A DNA stretch of 64,000 nt from a virus. The position numbers and the translations under genes are program-made. How positions within the stretch are numbered: position 1 is the first letter of the stretch; each line of letters begins with the position of its first letter. Below are positions 7,392 through 16,792 of this stretch, in pieces. The notes under the pieces were generated by a model that was not told where the DNA came from, made no database searches, and worked only from the letters and a program-made list of their open reading frames with translations. The stretch is from IMG/VR virus record IMGVR_UViG_3300032086_001156, positions 1 to 64,000 of that record. One strand, given 5' to 3'.

Positions 7392-8492
7392 CTATAATTT
7401 ACCGAAATCTGCAAAGGTGTCATCACTGACATCTTGCTTAATCCCTCCTATCACATAAGACTCAATCTCGGTCTCTTGTGGTGCATTTTGAAGGGACTTA
7501 CTCCTTAACCAGTGTTCAGTCCACGGTAATGGATTATTTGTTGCTGGTACATCATATATAGGTTTAAAACCTATTCCTTTGAGTCGTCTATTTGCAATCC
7601 ATTCAACATAATTACCTAGTAATGGTGCAGATAGACCAATCATACTTCCCTTCTCAAACAAATACTCTGCCCACTCTTTCTCTTGGTCGACAGCATCTTT
7701 GAACATTTGATACACTTCTTGTTCTGTATCCTTTATAACTTTTGACATAATCTTGTCATTTTCGTGTTTTTGCCAGTTCTTGATAATGTGTGTAGATACT
7801 GCAAGGTGTTGTGCTTCATCTCTTGCAATGAATGATATAATCTTTGCACTACCTTCCATGAGTTTGAGTTCACCGAATCCAAATGTACATGCAAATGACA
7901 CATAGAATCTAATACCTTCTAGTATGTTTACTGATATCATTGCAAGATATAATGATTTGTATAACTCATACTCATCTACTTTGAGACCCAGTAGTTTACG
8001 TCTACCGATATCTATGAATTTGTCATATCTTTCTGTAACTGCCTCTGCACGTTTTAAAATAGCAGGTTCGTCTACGATAGTGTCAAACACTTCATTTGGA
8101 TTTGCATATAGATTCTTTACCATGTGAGTGTAAGAACGTGAATGGATAGTTTCCATGAAGTCCCATGTCACCATTGCACCTTCCAACTCAGGAAGTGTTA
8201 CAAATGGTAAGAATGCAATAGCAGGGCCTCTACCCTGTACTGAGTCTAGTAATGTTTGATATCTTAAGTTTGATGTAAAGATATGTTTCTGTGCTTCGTT
8301 CAATGACTGAAAGTCATTTCTGTCTTTTTGTAAAGACACTTCTTCGGGTCTCCAAAAGTAACCCAACTGTGTTTGTGTTAGTTTATCAAATACTGGATAT
8401 TTGAACTCGTCAAATCTTTGAGTGTTCAATGGTTCTCCAAAGAACATAGTGTTCTTTGTAAAGTCTACTTTGTTTCTATTAAATACTGTCAA
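7392..8492 (-). CDS. nrdB: Ribonucleotide reductase class Ia small subunit
   Basis: 366 residues, the usual length for phage NrdB. The diiron helices are visible (WRPEEVSLQKD early, EGAMVTWDFMETIHSRSY in the middle, ARDEAQH later). It provides the tyrosyl-radical subunit that partners NrdA. The reading frame begins with TTG at 8492, preceded at 7 nt by GAGGTG. The first ATG in frame is at codon 16, inside a conserved N-terminus, so TTG is the likely start. It overlaps the upstream oxygenase by 14 nt. Confidence 0.95.
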   Translation of the reverse strand: MTVFNRNKVDFTKNTMFFGEPLNTQRFDEFKYPVFDKLTQTQLGYFWRPEEVSLQKDRNDFQSLNEAQKHIFTSNLRYQTLLDSVQGRGPAIAFLPFVTLPELEGAMVTWDFMETIHSRSYTHMVKNLYANPNEVFDTIVDEPAILKRAEAVTERYDKFIDIGRRKLLGLKVDEYELYKSLYLAMISVNILEGIRFYVSFACTFGFGELKLMEGSAKIISFIARDEAQHLAVSTHIIKNWQKHENDKIMSKVIKDTEQEVYQMFKDAVDQEKEWAEYLFEKGSMIGLSAPLLGNYVEWIANRRLKGIGFKPIYDVPATNNPLPWTEHWLRSKSLQNAPQETEIESYVIGGIKQDVSDDTFADFGKL

Positions 8493-9474
8493 TTTCTTTC
8501 ACCTCTGCTTCTGTATCATATGGTTGGGGTAATCTGTTCTTCACTGTTGTATTTGGAAATGAAATTGGATAGTTGTTTGGTATATGTGCAAACTCGGGAT
8601 GCATTTCAACTTTAGACAAAGCTATCTTTCTATCCTCTGACTTTTGACTATAATCTTCATAAAAATTATCTCTACCATCGTTCTCCACTTCGGGACACAT
8701 TTGATATATGAGACCATTCTCGTTAACCCAATGACAAAATATATGATATGAATAATCACCAACTAATCTATCTCTCCAATGAAATACATTAGGGCCTTGA
8801 TAGACCATCACATCACCAACTTCTAGTGATATAGGTTTTAACCCCTCAATTAGTTTTCTTTTGTTTATTGATAACCCCTGAGTGTTATGCCATACCACAT
8901 CTTCATGTCTCAAACCCATACCTGAGTTCTGCATACCATCTGTTGTATAGTGTTCCATTATATGTTCATCGTTTAATGCATTCACTCTACCATCCACCCA
9001 TATATTCCATGGTTTACCAAAATCAGTTTTAAAGTCCATTGGTGCAGTAAAACTAATCTCACACGCTGGTCTATCAGAGTGTACCTTCATGTATCCATTA
9101 CGATTATACTTACGTGAATATGCATAAGTTCTTACTAAATCAATACCCAACGTTTCCTCAAGTCTAGGAGTTGCCCAGTCTTGGAGTGCAGTTGCCCATG
9201 GTGCGTTGTCCAAAGGTGACTCTGAAGTGTTATGAGTGTCTTTGGGTGAACCCGAACCTGTATCGTATTCTACGTTTTTAGGAATGACTTCATTGATTTT
9301 TTGACTGGTTTCCCACCTCTTCCATGTGGACTTTACCATCTCAATGATTTCTTTTGGAATGAAGTTCCTGAGAACAACATACCCACCTGACATGAATTGT
9401 AGTCCTTCTGCAGTCACGACCATGTCGGGTCGAGGTTTACCCTCCGTTTTATAAGAAATACTATATTTCTTCAT
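8479..9474 (-). CDS. 2OG-Fe(II) oxygenase-like protein
   Basis: 331 residues. VHSDRPACEIS gives the HxD motif, and PISLEVGDVMVYQG then FHWRDRL gives the distal half with His. It sits between nrdA and nrdB and is translationally linked to nrdA (ATGA overlap at 9471-9474). The substrate is unknown. An ATG 9 nt earlier (9483) is an alternative start. Confidence 0.65.
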   Translation of the reverse strand: MKKYSISYKTEGKPRPDMVVTAEGLQFMSGGYVVLRNFIPKEIIEMVKSTWKRWETSQKINEVIPKNVEYDTGSGSPKDTHNTSESPLDNAPWATALQDWATPRLEETLGIDLVRTYAYSRKYNRNGYMKVHSDRPACEISFTAPMDFKTDFGKPWNIWVDGRVNALNDEHIMEHYTTDGMQNSGMGLRHEDVVWHNTQGLSINKRKLIEGLKPISLEVGDVMVYQGPNVFHWRDRLVGDYSYHIFCHWVNENGLIYQMCPEVENDGRDNFYEDYSQKSEDRKIALSKVEMHPEFAHIPNNYPISFPNTTVKNRLPQPYDTEAEVKEIDSI

Positions 9475-11795
9475 ATTGCACATGCCTCACAGTCTTCTTC
9501 ATCACCACCTGCTGTATCAATCATAGGGGGGATATATTCATTCATTGCAGAGTTTTCATCTACAATGTCAACCTCATCAGTTTTACCATCCATAGTGTTC
9601 TGATAATATGAGGTCTTCCATCCATATTTATATGTATTCAGTAGGTCTCTTGCCATTACTGATACTGGAACTTCATTGTTGTCATAGTTTTCGGGATTGT
9701 ATGACCAGTTTCCACTGATGCCTTGGTCAAAGAATTTCTGCATGACTGCAACAACATTTATGTAACCTTCATTAGATTTCATATCCCATAGTAATGTGTA
9801 AAAGTTCTTTAACAGTGTATACTGAGGTACAATCTGTTTAAGAGGGCCTTTCTTACTCTTCTTAACACTCAAGTGGTCTCTAGGTGGTTCTACACCATTC
9901 GTTGCGTTAGAGACGACTGAGGAACTCTCAGAGGGCATCTGTGCAGTTAATGTGGAGTGTCTAAGACCATGTTCTTTGATATCCTTTCTTAGTTTGTCCC
10001 AATCTTTTTTGTATACTGGTTTGACTAATTCATCAACCTCTTTCTTATAGTGGTCGATAGGAAGTAGTCCTTGACTGTACTTTGTTCTATCATAGTATTC
10101 ACATGCACCCTTAACTCTTGCAAGTTCATTAGATGACTTCAAGAGATTGTATTGGAATGACTCTGTCAAATCATGTACAAGTTGCCATGCTTTGGGGTCA
10201 TCGTACTTGACCTTGTTCTTTGCAAGAAAATGTGCAAGACCAATGTATCCTATACCTAATGACCTACGTGCAAGTGTTGACCTCTCTGCAGCTGGTACAG
10301 GATATTCTTGATAGTCAATCAACTCTTCGAGACCTCTGACTGCAAGGTCACATAACTCTTCCATCTCTTCTTCTTTTACTGTACCTACGTTGATTGCACT
10401 TAAAATACACAATGCAATCTCACCCTTACCATCAATGTGTTGGATTGGGTCTGTTGGTAGTGTAATCTCTTGACATAGATTACTCATGTTCACCTTATCA
10501 GTGAATGATGAGTGTGAATTACTATGGTCAATGTTCATGATGTAAATTCTACCTGTCTCTGCACGTTCTTTCAACATACTACCAAACAAGTCTCTTGCAC
10601 TTACTGTGGTTTTAGGGACAGAATAAGCTCTTTCGTACTTCTCGTATAACTCATCAAACCCATCTGTACCAAATGACTCGTACAAGCCAGGGACATCATG
10701 AGGACTAAACAAACTGATGTTCTCATTTTTTAAAAACCTCTCATAAAATAATTTACTTAACTGAATACTGTAGTCTAATTTTCTGACTCTGTTATCTTCA
10801 GTTCCTTTATTGTTCTTCAACACTAAGATGTCTTCTATCTCTTGGTGCCATATCGGGAAGTGTACTGTTGCACTACCACCACGTACACCATTCTGTGTAC
10901 AACATCTTACTGTAGATTCAAATTTCTTTAGGAAAGGTATAACACCTGTGTGTTGAACCTCTCCACCTCTGATTCGTGAACCAATACCTCTGATTCTACC
11001 TGCGTTGATTCCAATACCAGCTCTTTGTGCAACGTATCTACCGATTGCCATATCAGAACTGAAGATTGAATCAAGTGTATCATCTGAGTCTACTAGAACA
11101 CAAGATGCAAACTGTTTCAATGGTGTTCTCACACCTGCCATGATTGGGGTTGGAATACTAATCTTGAACTTAGAGATTGCATTGTAGTATTTACGTACAG
11201 TGTCTAACCTATCACCTAAGTCTCCTCCGTAATTCTTAAATAGAGTCATTGCAATCAACATGTACATGAACTGTGGTGTCTCAAAGATATCATCTGAACT
11301 TCTATCTTGTAATAGGTATTTGTCTACTACTTGTCTTAGACCTGCGTATGTGAAGTTCAAGTCTCTAGAGTGTCTTATCATACCATTGAGTTTCTCTAGT
11401 TCTTCTGATGTATAATGATTGAGTATCTCTTTGTCATATACACCCCTCTCTATGTTCTTGTTTATCATCTCTGATAGTGAAGGATAGATGTCATCGTGTG
11501 ACCACTTAGTACCGAACACTCTCTTCTGAATAGAGAACAGTAATAATCTAGATGCAACTTGTTGATAGTTAGGTGAATCTAATGATATCAAATCGGATGC
11601 AGATTTGATAAGAATGTTCTGAATGTCGTTTGTTGTGATACCATCAAAGAATTGTAAACCACTGTTCATTTCAATCAATGATTCTGATACACCTGTAATG
11701 TTCTTGGTTGCAGCTTCAACCATTTTGTGTATCTTATCTAAATCTATGGGTTTTGACTCACCACTTCTTTTTATTACTTTTAACTGGTCATTCAT
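9471..11795 (-). CDS. nrdA: Ribonucleotide reductase class Ia large subunit
   Basis: 774 residues from the ATG at 11795, which overlaps the upstream stop. An ATP-cone-like region covers about residues 5-90. FASCVLVDS carries one redox Cys, NLCQEITLP the active-site Asn-Cys-Glu, and the C-terminus EDCEACAI the shuttle Cys pair. It reduces ribonucleotides to deoxyribonucleotides with NrdB. All catalytic residues that I can check are present. Confidence 0.95.
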   Translation of the reverse strand: MNDQLKVIKRSGESKPIDLDKIHKMVEAATKNITGVSESLIEMNSGLQFFDGITTNDIQNILIKSASDLISLDSPNYQQVASRLLLFSIQKRVFGTKWSHDDIYPSLSEMINKNIERGVYDKEILNHYTSEELEKLNGMIRHSRDLNFTYAGLRQVVDKYLLQDRSSDDIFETPQFMYMLIAMTLFKNYGGDLGDRLDTVRKYYNAISKFKISIPTPIMAGVRTPLKQFASCVLVDSDDTLDSIFSSDMAIGRYVAQRAGIGINAGRIRGIGSRIRGGEVQHTGVIPFLKKFESTVRCCTQNGVRGGSATVHFPIWHQEIEDILVLKNNKGTEDNRVRKLDYSIQLSKLFYERFLKNENISLFSPHDVPGLYESFGTDGFDELYEKYERAYSVPKTTVSARDLFGSMLKERAETGRIYIMNIDHSNSHSSFTDKVNMSNLCQEITLPTDPIQHIDGKGEIALCILSAINVGTVKEEEMEELCDLAVRGLEELIDYQEYPVPAAERSTLARRSLGIGYIGLAHFLAKNKVKYDDPKAWQLVHDLTESFQYNLLKSSNELARVKGACEYYDRTKYSQGLLPIDHYKKEVDELVKPVYKKDWDKLRKDIKEHGLRHSTLTAQMPSESSSVVSNATNGVEPPRDHLSVKKSKKGPLKQIVPQYTLLKNFYTLLWDMKSNEGYINVVAVMQKFFDQGISGNWSYNPENYDNNEVPVSVMARDLLNTYKYGWKTSYYQNTMDGKTDEVDIVDENSAMNEYIPPMIDTAGGDEEDCEACAI

Positions 11796-12049
11796 TTCCC
11801 ACTCCACTTAGTGTAAAACCATACTGGTGGAATTACAAGTAAACATCCAATGACAATATTTGCTGTCATCCATAGTGGAAAATCAACTAATCCACCTAAT
11901 CCGTCTGATAATGCATTTCCTAACATTGCACCGAATAATGCACCATTGACTCCACTACCACTTAATTTTTTATCTAAATCTATTCCTAATAATGCACATG
12001 CAGCTAGCACCCCATTATCAATAATACCAAATAACATCCCCTCTAACAT
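11792..12049 (-). CDS. Small glycine-rich membrane protein, 85 aa
   Basis: Two or three hydrophobic, Gly/Ala-rich segments (about 5-20, 35-50 and 58-78). An AAGGAG site precedes the ATG. It lies between the primase and nrdA. No family recognised. Confidence 0.6.
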   Translation of the reverse strand: MLEGMLFGIIDNGVLAACALLGIDLDKKLSGSGVNGALFGAMLGNALSDGLGGLVDFPLWMTANIVIGCLLVIPPVWFYTKWSGK

Positions 12050-13053
12050 TTATACTCCTTCAATTTTAATTTTGCCTGTAATCCTGAGTGTGTGTTGTCC
12101 TTTATTGTTTGTATAATTTGGTCAACACTCAATCCACCTCTCACCATATCATTGATGTCTTTTAATCCTTTGACTTGTTTGGTATTCCAAATGCACACAC
12201 TCCACCCATCATCAATAACTGAGTTTATTTTCTTTAGGATTTGTGTATTGCGTGGTTCGTTGTCATATATTAGGATTGCATTCCTTTTCAATTTATTATC
12301 TAGTTTACTAAAATCACTACCACCCACAGCAATACTGTTTGGTAGGAAAAGACTATCTATCGGGCCTTCTGTTACGAAGACTGTCTTTTTTGTATCCACA
12401 TTGTCTATATTGTAGATTAACGGGGTCTCATCATCAAACCTCATGGTGAGGTATCTAAGTTTACTATCGTTTATTGCACGACCAGTGAGTCCTATGAGTT
12501 TACCATCTTTGTAGAATGGTAATACTACTCTAGGGTCTGACCCCAGTACTCTATCCTTGTATTTTGCATGTACCTCTGCAAGTTTTTGACTACTATCGAT
12601 ATAGTATATTTCACTTGATTCGGGTATCATCCTTTCAGATAGATACTTGGAAGATATATCAACCTTCCATGCGTCTTCACATATTTTGTGGACAGTAGTA
12701 TTTAGAAGATTGGTTTGCGGAGTGAACCTGAATTTGTGACTTGGTAACATTTTTGTGGGTCTTTTTTTACCACGTCCTGTTTCCTTCAACCACTCTTTGA
12801 GATACTCTTTGTGTGTCTCTGCAAAATTGTCTTTGATGAAGTTTACACTTGATTTAGATACACCACAATTGTGACATTTGTAGATATACGACTGTTCAAC
12901 CACGAAGTGATAACCTCGTGCTTTGTAGGAATTAGTCTCGGAATCACCACAGTATGGACAAGAATGGTTTAATAGTGTGTCATTCTTCCATTTACTGTTG
13001 GGTAGATAAGCGAGAACCATATTCAAGTATTTTCTCTCTAACCATTGTGTCAT
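12043..13053 (-). CDS. DNA primase, gp61-like
   Basis: 336 residues. The N-terminal zinc site CPYCGD...CHNCG (about residues 33-60) and the Toprim motifs VTEGPIDSLFLPN (about 235) and IYDNEPR (about 270) identify a T4 gp61-type primase. It makes RNA primers with the gp41 helicase also encoded here. The ATG at 13053 lies 9 nt after a TATACT hexamer with no ribosome-binding site, so the leader is about 2 nt. Confidence 0.9.
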   Translation of the reverse strand: MTQWLERKYLNMVLAYLPNSKWKNDTLLNHSCPYCGDSETNSYKARGYHFVVEQSYIYKCHNCGVSKSSVNFIKDNFAETHKEYLKEWLKETGRGKKRPTKMLPSHKFRFTPQTNLLNTTVHKICEDAWKVDISSKYLSERMIPESSEIYYIDSSQKLAEVHAKYKDRVLGSDPRVVLPFYKDGKLIGLTGRAINDSKLRYLTMRFDDETPLIYNIDNVDTKKTVFVTEGPIDSLFLPNSIAVGGSDFSKLDNKLKRNAILIYDNEPRNTQILKKINSVIDDGWSVCIWNTKQVKGLKDINDMVRGGLSVDQIIQTIKDNTHSGLQAKLKLKEYKC

Positions 13054-13062
13054 AATATATTA

Positions 13063-13091
13063 AGTATAACAGATTAACTGTTTTTTGTAAA
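13063..13091 (-). promoter_or_regulatory. Sigma70-like promoter of the primase gene
   Basis: Minus-strand TTTACA (13086-13091), 17-nt spacer, TATACT (13063-13068), then 9 nt to the ATG. The predicted leader is two nucleotides or none. Confidence 0.6.
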
Positions 13092-13901
13092 GTCACTTAT
13101 TCTTTCTTTTGGTACTAATAATGAGGTTTTTCTCTTGATTACGGGTCTTGGGTGTGAACCTGCTGGATTAGCAAGTAATCCTGTTGCAGTGATGAGTAAC
13201 AGTACTGCAAGTGGGTCGAATACAAATATGATTGCATAGATGACCCATCTTACTGCATTGTCTAGATAGTCTTTGGCATTTTCTTCTCCGTATATTACTT
13301 CTGCAACATACTTGATAGGGCCAATCTCTCCTTCTTGTTCTAATTGTAGACGTTGAAGGGGTAGTTTATCTTCATTGAGTTTTACTATATCATCGATTAT
13401 ACGGTCAACATCAACTGCAATTTCTTGTCTTTCGTCTTGTTGTCTTCTATCGATATAGTTTCTATCTTGTGGTCTTGCAGTGTTGATAATATTATCTAAA
13501 CTTGCAACTCTACCTTCTAGTCTTTCCAGTTGTGATTCTCTACTTTCTATTCTCTTGTCTATGATAGACATTTCGAGTGAATATGAATCACCTGTAAGTG
13601 TGGTCTCAATGTTTGCTTTTGAAAGGAACCCAAATATACCCAATGACGTAATCAACATAAGTATCACGACTGCAGTAGTCAAGTAATACTTCATGTAATT
13701 TAATCGTTCCCACTGCAAGTGTAGATAAGCTGCAGTTACCAACTTACCAAACTCTAAAGAACCTGCCATGATTACCACTGACAACCATGCACCACTAAAC
13801 ATAGTTGCAAGTCCCAATACTGAGAACCATGCAGCTATACCTGCGATACCTATTGCAGTACCCAGTGCTAACCAGTTAAGATATTTAAAATTTCCTTGCA
13901 T
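13074..13901 (-). CDS. Four-TM membrane protein with a central coiled coil
   Basis: 275 residues. Three hydrophobic segments in the first 95 residues, a charged coiled-coil region (about 105-195) and one more membrane segment (about 220-243). Similar architectures occur in T4-like cyanophages without known function. The stop lies inside the primase promoter. Confidence 0.65.
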   Translation of the reverse strand: MQGNFKYLNWLALGTAIGIAGIAAWFSVLGLATMFSGAWLSVVIMAGSLEFGKLVTAAYLHLQWERLNYMKYYLTTAVVILMLITSLGIFGFLSKANIETTLTGDSYSLEMSIIDKRIESRESQLERLEGRVASLDNIINTARPQDRNYIDRRQQDERQEIAVDVDRIIDDIVKLNEDKLPLQRLQLEQEGEIGPIKYVAEVIYGEENAKDYLDNAVRWVIYAIIFVFDPLAVLLLITATGLLANPAGSHPRPVIKRKTSLLVPKERISDFTKNS

Positions 13902-14778
13902 ATGATATAATTTCTATTTCTTTTGTGAGACTGTTTTCAAGGACAACCTCTCGTCCTCTATCCAAATCCAATTTCAAAAGTGTATCATCTATTATACCTT
14001 CTGCAACCACTTTTTGCAAGGGGTTTCTTGTCATTAATTTAAAAATTCTGTTATCTACAGAATGTTTCTTACGTCTCACTACAGGTTTGTCTGTCGAAAC
14101 AGCTGCCCCTGTAGAATTGATAGGTGCATCTTCATCAAACACCTCGGGTACCATATGTTTGTATAACCCTTCTGCGAGTGTTATGCCAGCTTTATAATCG
14201 GTTACATAGTGTAACCCTGCGAGAACCCTACCATATGCACATATATCTGCTCCCTTAAGTAACCCTTCCTTATGGTCGGGATACTGACCTCCGTAGTATA
14301 GTGCAACAACATAGGGTTGTACTGTGTGTCCTGATGGGTATGAAGGTGTCTTTGCAGTGTCTGTTACAAATCTATCATACTCATCATTTACCAACTTTGC
14401 AAATTGATATGGACGAATTCTATTGTAGTGCATCTTGTAGTGTCGGATGATAGGAACACATTGTTGTTCAATGTATTCTATTCTGTCATCTTCATACTCA
14501 AGATTATTCTCATCAAGATATTTCTTAATGAAGTGTGATGCATCTTCATCACACAATTTATATTGTTCTTTTTGTTCGTCTGTAACGTTTAGAGCTGCAC
14601 GTTTAGTTTTCTTAAAATCTACTAAACATTCAGGAGAACTGTTCTTAGGTGGTTCGGGTAATTTTATCTCTTTCCAATTGTCATCAAACAATTCAATATT
14701 TTCATATTTGGGTTGTTTAAGATTCTCGGGTTTATCGTATAAAATATCATCCCAATTTTTACTCTCAGTAAACATCAT
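13885..14778 (-). CDS. PAP2-type phosphatase
   Basis: 297 residues. All three PAP2 motifs are visible: K-x6-RP in KMHYNRIRP (about 114-122), PSGH in SYPSGHT (about 147), and R-x5-H-x3-D in GRVLAGLHYVTD (about 183-194). The family includes acid phosphatases, lipid phosphatases and vanadium haloperoxidases. No membrane segments are evident, so a soluble phosphatase is more likely than a lipid enzyme. About 95 residues follow the domain. The gene adjoins structural-type genes. Confidence 0.75.
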   Translation of the reverse strand: MMFTESKNWDDILYDKPENLKQPKYENIELFDDNWKEIKLPEPPKNSSPECLVDFKKTKRAALNVTDEQKEQYKLCDEDASHFIKKYLDENNLEYEDDRIEYIEQQCVPIIRHYKMHYNRIRPYQFAKLVNDEYDRFVTDTAKTPSYPSGHTVQPYVVALYYGGQYPDHKEGLLKGADICAYGRVLAGLHYVTDYKAGITLAEGLYKHMVPEVFDEDAPINSTGAAVSTDKPVVRRKKHSVDNRIFKLMTRNPLQKVVAEGIIDDTLLKLDLDRGREVVLENSLTKEIEIISYARKF

Positions 14779-15382
14779 CTTGAGTTACCAATACTTTGTC
14801 TTCTCCGATGAATCCAACATATACACTTAGTCCGTATATGATTGAATGTTCTGCAACAACTTTTATATCTGTCTTCTCGGGATAGACCTTAAAACTATAA
14901 GAGTCTATATCTTCGTTCTGTTTCAACTGTCTTCTTAACTTGTAAGAACCCATATGTAGTTTACCTACTCCGACCCCTTCTGCGATTGTCTCGGGGGTTA
15001 ATGCCTCTGTTTTCTTGAGGTGTCTATAAAAATCTTCACACAAGATATCTGCTTGTATGTTGTCTAATTCAAAGTGTTCCTTTAACAGTGCAAGTGCAAC
15101 TGCATAGGAAGCTAATTGTGATTTACCGAAAGGAACTTTCTCTATTAGTTTCTTTAGGTTAAACACCAGTCTGTGTAATGGTGTTAACGAATTCTTTTCT
15201 TCACCCGTCTTGGGGTTGTTCTCGATTTTTATCTGTGGATTGTTGGGGTCGGGTAATGTCTTGATTCGGTTTCCACGTTCATCGATGAAACCAAACCTAT
15301 ATGCCTGTGTCTTCTTAAAAGGTGTTACTAACATCTTCAGTATTCTGAAGACTATTAGTGAGTCTATCATTCTATTAGGCAT
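14765..15382 (-). CDS. Conserved hypothetical protein, 205 aa
   Basis: Soluble, mixed alpha/beta composition with no recognised motif. It starts immediately after the stop of the 123-aa gene, and its own stop overlaps the PAP2 start. Probably part of a morphogenesis operon, judging from neighbours only. Confidence 0.6.
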   Translation of the reverse strand: MPNRMIDSLIVFRILKMLVTPFKKTQAYRFGFIDERGNRIKTLPDPNNPQIKIENNPKTGEEKNSLTPLHRLVFNLKKLIEKVPFGKSQLASYAVALALLKEHFELDNIQADILCEDFYRHLKKTEALTPETIAEGVGVGKLHMGSYKLRRQLKQNEDIDSYSFKVYPEKTDIKVVAEHSIIYGLSVYVGFIGEDKVLVTQDDVY

Positions 15383-15754
15383 CTATAGTTCTCTAAGTTT
15401 TTCTACCAAGTTACCATCTACGGGTATCTCAGGTCTCCAGTCTTCTCTAATGTATTGCATATAGAGAAGTAATGTTTTAATTGTTGACCAATATTCTATG
15501 TCCTTTATCTTAAACTCTAACATTCTCATGCAAGGGTCATAACCGAATACATTGAATAAACAAATGAGATGATTTAACATGAGTCTTTCTCTTGACTCAC
15601 CAAATTCATGATAACGATATAACAATCTTTTTAGATACCTGAATCTCCTCAAATCATCTTGAAAGTCGTCTAGACTTTCACACTGAGGGTCATCATAGTG
15701 CTTCATTGCGAAAGCACTGAAATTCTTAACTGTTAGCTTGTCAAATAGACTCAT
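15383..15754 (-). CDS. Hypothetical protein, 123 aa
   Basis: Helical, rich in Leu, Arg and Tyr; no recognised domain. The ATG lies 10 nt after a late-type box and just downstream of a long inverted repeat. Confidence 0.6.
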   Translation of the reverse strand: MSLFDKLTVKNFSAFAMKHYDDPQCESLDDFQDDLRRFRYLKRLLYRYHEFGESRERLMLNHLICLFNVFGYDPCMRMLEFKIKDIEYWSTIKTLLLYMQYIREDWRPEIPVDGNLVEKLREL

Positions 15755-15764
15755 AATGTAAAAT

Positions 15765-15772
15765 TATTTAGT
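15765..15772 (-). promoter_or_regulatory. Late-type promoter box ACTAAATA
   Basis: Minus-strand ACTAAATA, 10 nt before the ATG at 15754. It overlaps the distal arm of the inverted repeat at 15769-15798. Confidence 0.45.
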
Positions 15773-15798
15773 ATAACTCTCAGAAGAGAATTATACTA
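15769..15798 (-). terminator. 13-bp inverted repeat, terminator-like
   Basis: Arms TAGTATAACTCTC and GAGAATTATACTA (one mismatch) around the loop AGAA. It begins in the stop codon of the upstream 145-aa gene and ends inside a late promoter box. No strong U-tract follows, so it may be a weak terminator or a processing signal. Confidence 0.5.
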
Positions 15799-16228
15799 AA
15801 CTACCGTAAACTTTATAAGAACCTGATTCTAGTTGTTCGTATTTGAGTTTAAGATTATAGATAACAGATTCTGACTCAATCTCATCGATTGGAGTGTCCA
15901 CTGTTTTACCGATAATATTACCATATCTTGAAAATGGAATTTCTAATTCACCACTTTCTTGAAGTTCATCACCATCGATACCATCTACTCTAGGGTCATC
16001 TGATACTACTTCTTCTCTATTTAACCCCAACAATGCAAGTTTAGCTTCAATTTGTGCAATTGCAGCTTTTGGATTTAGGAACTCTGACACTGCAGTGTGT
16101 CCTAAGATTGCATTGATTGTTCTTTTTACATCACCGTCTTCTAAATCATGAGGGACTTTATTAGAGGATAATCCTGCTCCGTCAAATCCCTCGATGTTTT
16201 CTGAAATGTATTCTTTAAAATTTTTCAT
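15791..16228 (-). CDS. Probable capsid-targeted protein, 145 aa
   Basis: The N-terminus MKNFKEYISE matches the T4 capsid-targeting sequence (T4 internal proteins begin MKTYQEFIAE, cut after the Glu by the prohead protease). The rest is acidic and lacks a known domain. It lies downstream of a head-decoration-like gene. Expected role: a core or internal head protein. Confidence 0.55.
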   Translation of the reverse strand: MKNFKEYISENIEGFDGAGLSSNKVPHDLEDGDVKRTINAILGHTAVSEFLNPKAAIAQIEAKLALLGLNREEVVSDDPRVDGIDGDELQESGELEIPFSRYGNIIGKTVDTPIDEIESESVIYNLKLKYEQLESGSYKVYGSLV

Positions 16229-16230
16229 AA

Positions 16231-16782
16231 TTAAGCAACTACTGTTATTGTTCCAGCGGCTGTTCCTATTGCACCACTACTAGTGATTGTTGAGTTACCA
16301 CCACCATTTGTGTCAACGATTGTTCCACCATTTAGTGAAACTGCGTTTGCACCGATACTTAACACGTCACCTGCTGATGTAGCTGCATTAGCTGCTGCAA
16401 TCGCAAGACTGAATGTAAGTTCGTTTGATGTTGAACCACTTGCATATGATAATGTGTGGTCTGCATTTGTGTCATTTGTAACCGTCAATTGTGGTGTACC
16501 TGTTACAGTCACATTCTCGTTAAAGATAACTTTAACTGATAGTGTTCCACCTTCTGATTTGTCAAATGCTGTAGTAATCCAATCGATTTCTGTAATATCT
16601 GCTTGACCAATTCCAACTGATAAGTTAGACCCAGTTGCAACTAGAATCTCTTCTAAGTTTCTAGAACCTACAGTCTTCTTAAGAACCCAACCTTCTGGCT
16701 TAGCGATAGTGTTTTTCTTGTCTGCGTCTGAAAGATATTTTGGTTTACTTTCGTCTGCGTCTGATACTCCCCATAATGCCAT
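16231..16782 (-). CDS. Virion surface protein with SwmB/Ig-like domain
   Basis: 183 residues. The N-terminal MALWGVSDADESKPKYL segment resembles the conserved start of T4-like marine structural proteins. Residues about 70-180 are Thr/Ser/Gly-rich beta repeats (VIFNENVTVTG, LTFSLAIAA, NGGTIVDTNG) like SwmB-type domains of secreted bacterial proteins. A head or tail decoration role is inferred. AGGAG precedes the ATG. Confidence 0.6.
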   Translation of the reverse strand: MALWGVSDADESKPKYLSDADKKNTIAKPEGWVLKKTVGSRNLEEILVATGSNLSVGIGQADITEIDWITTAFDKSEGGTLSVKVIFNENVTVTGTPQLTVTNDTNADHTLSYASGSTSNELTFSLAIAAANAATSAGDVLSIGANAVSLNGGTIVDTNGGGNSTITSSGAIGTAAGTITVVA

Positions 16783-16792
16783 TTTTATTCTC

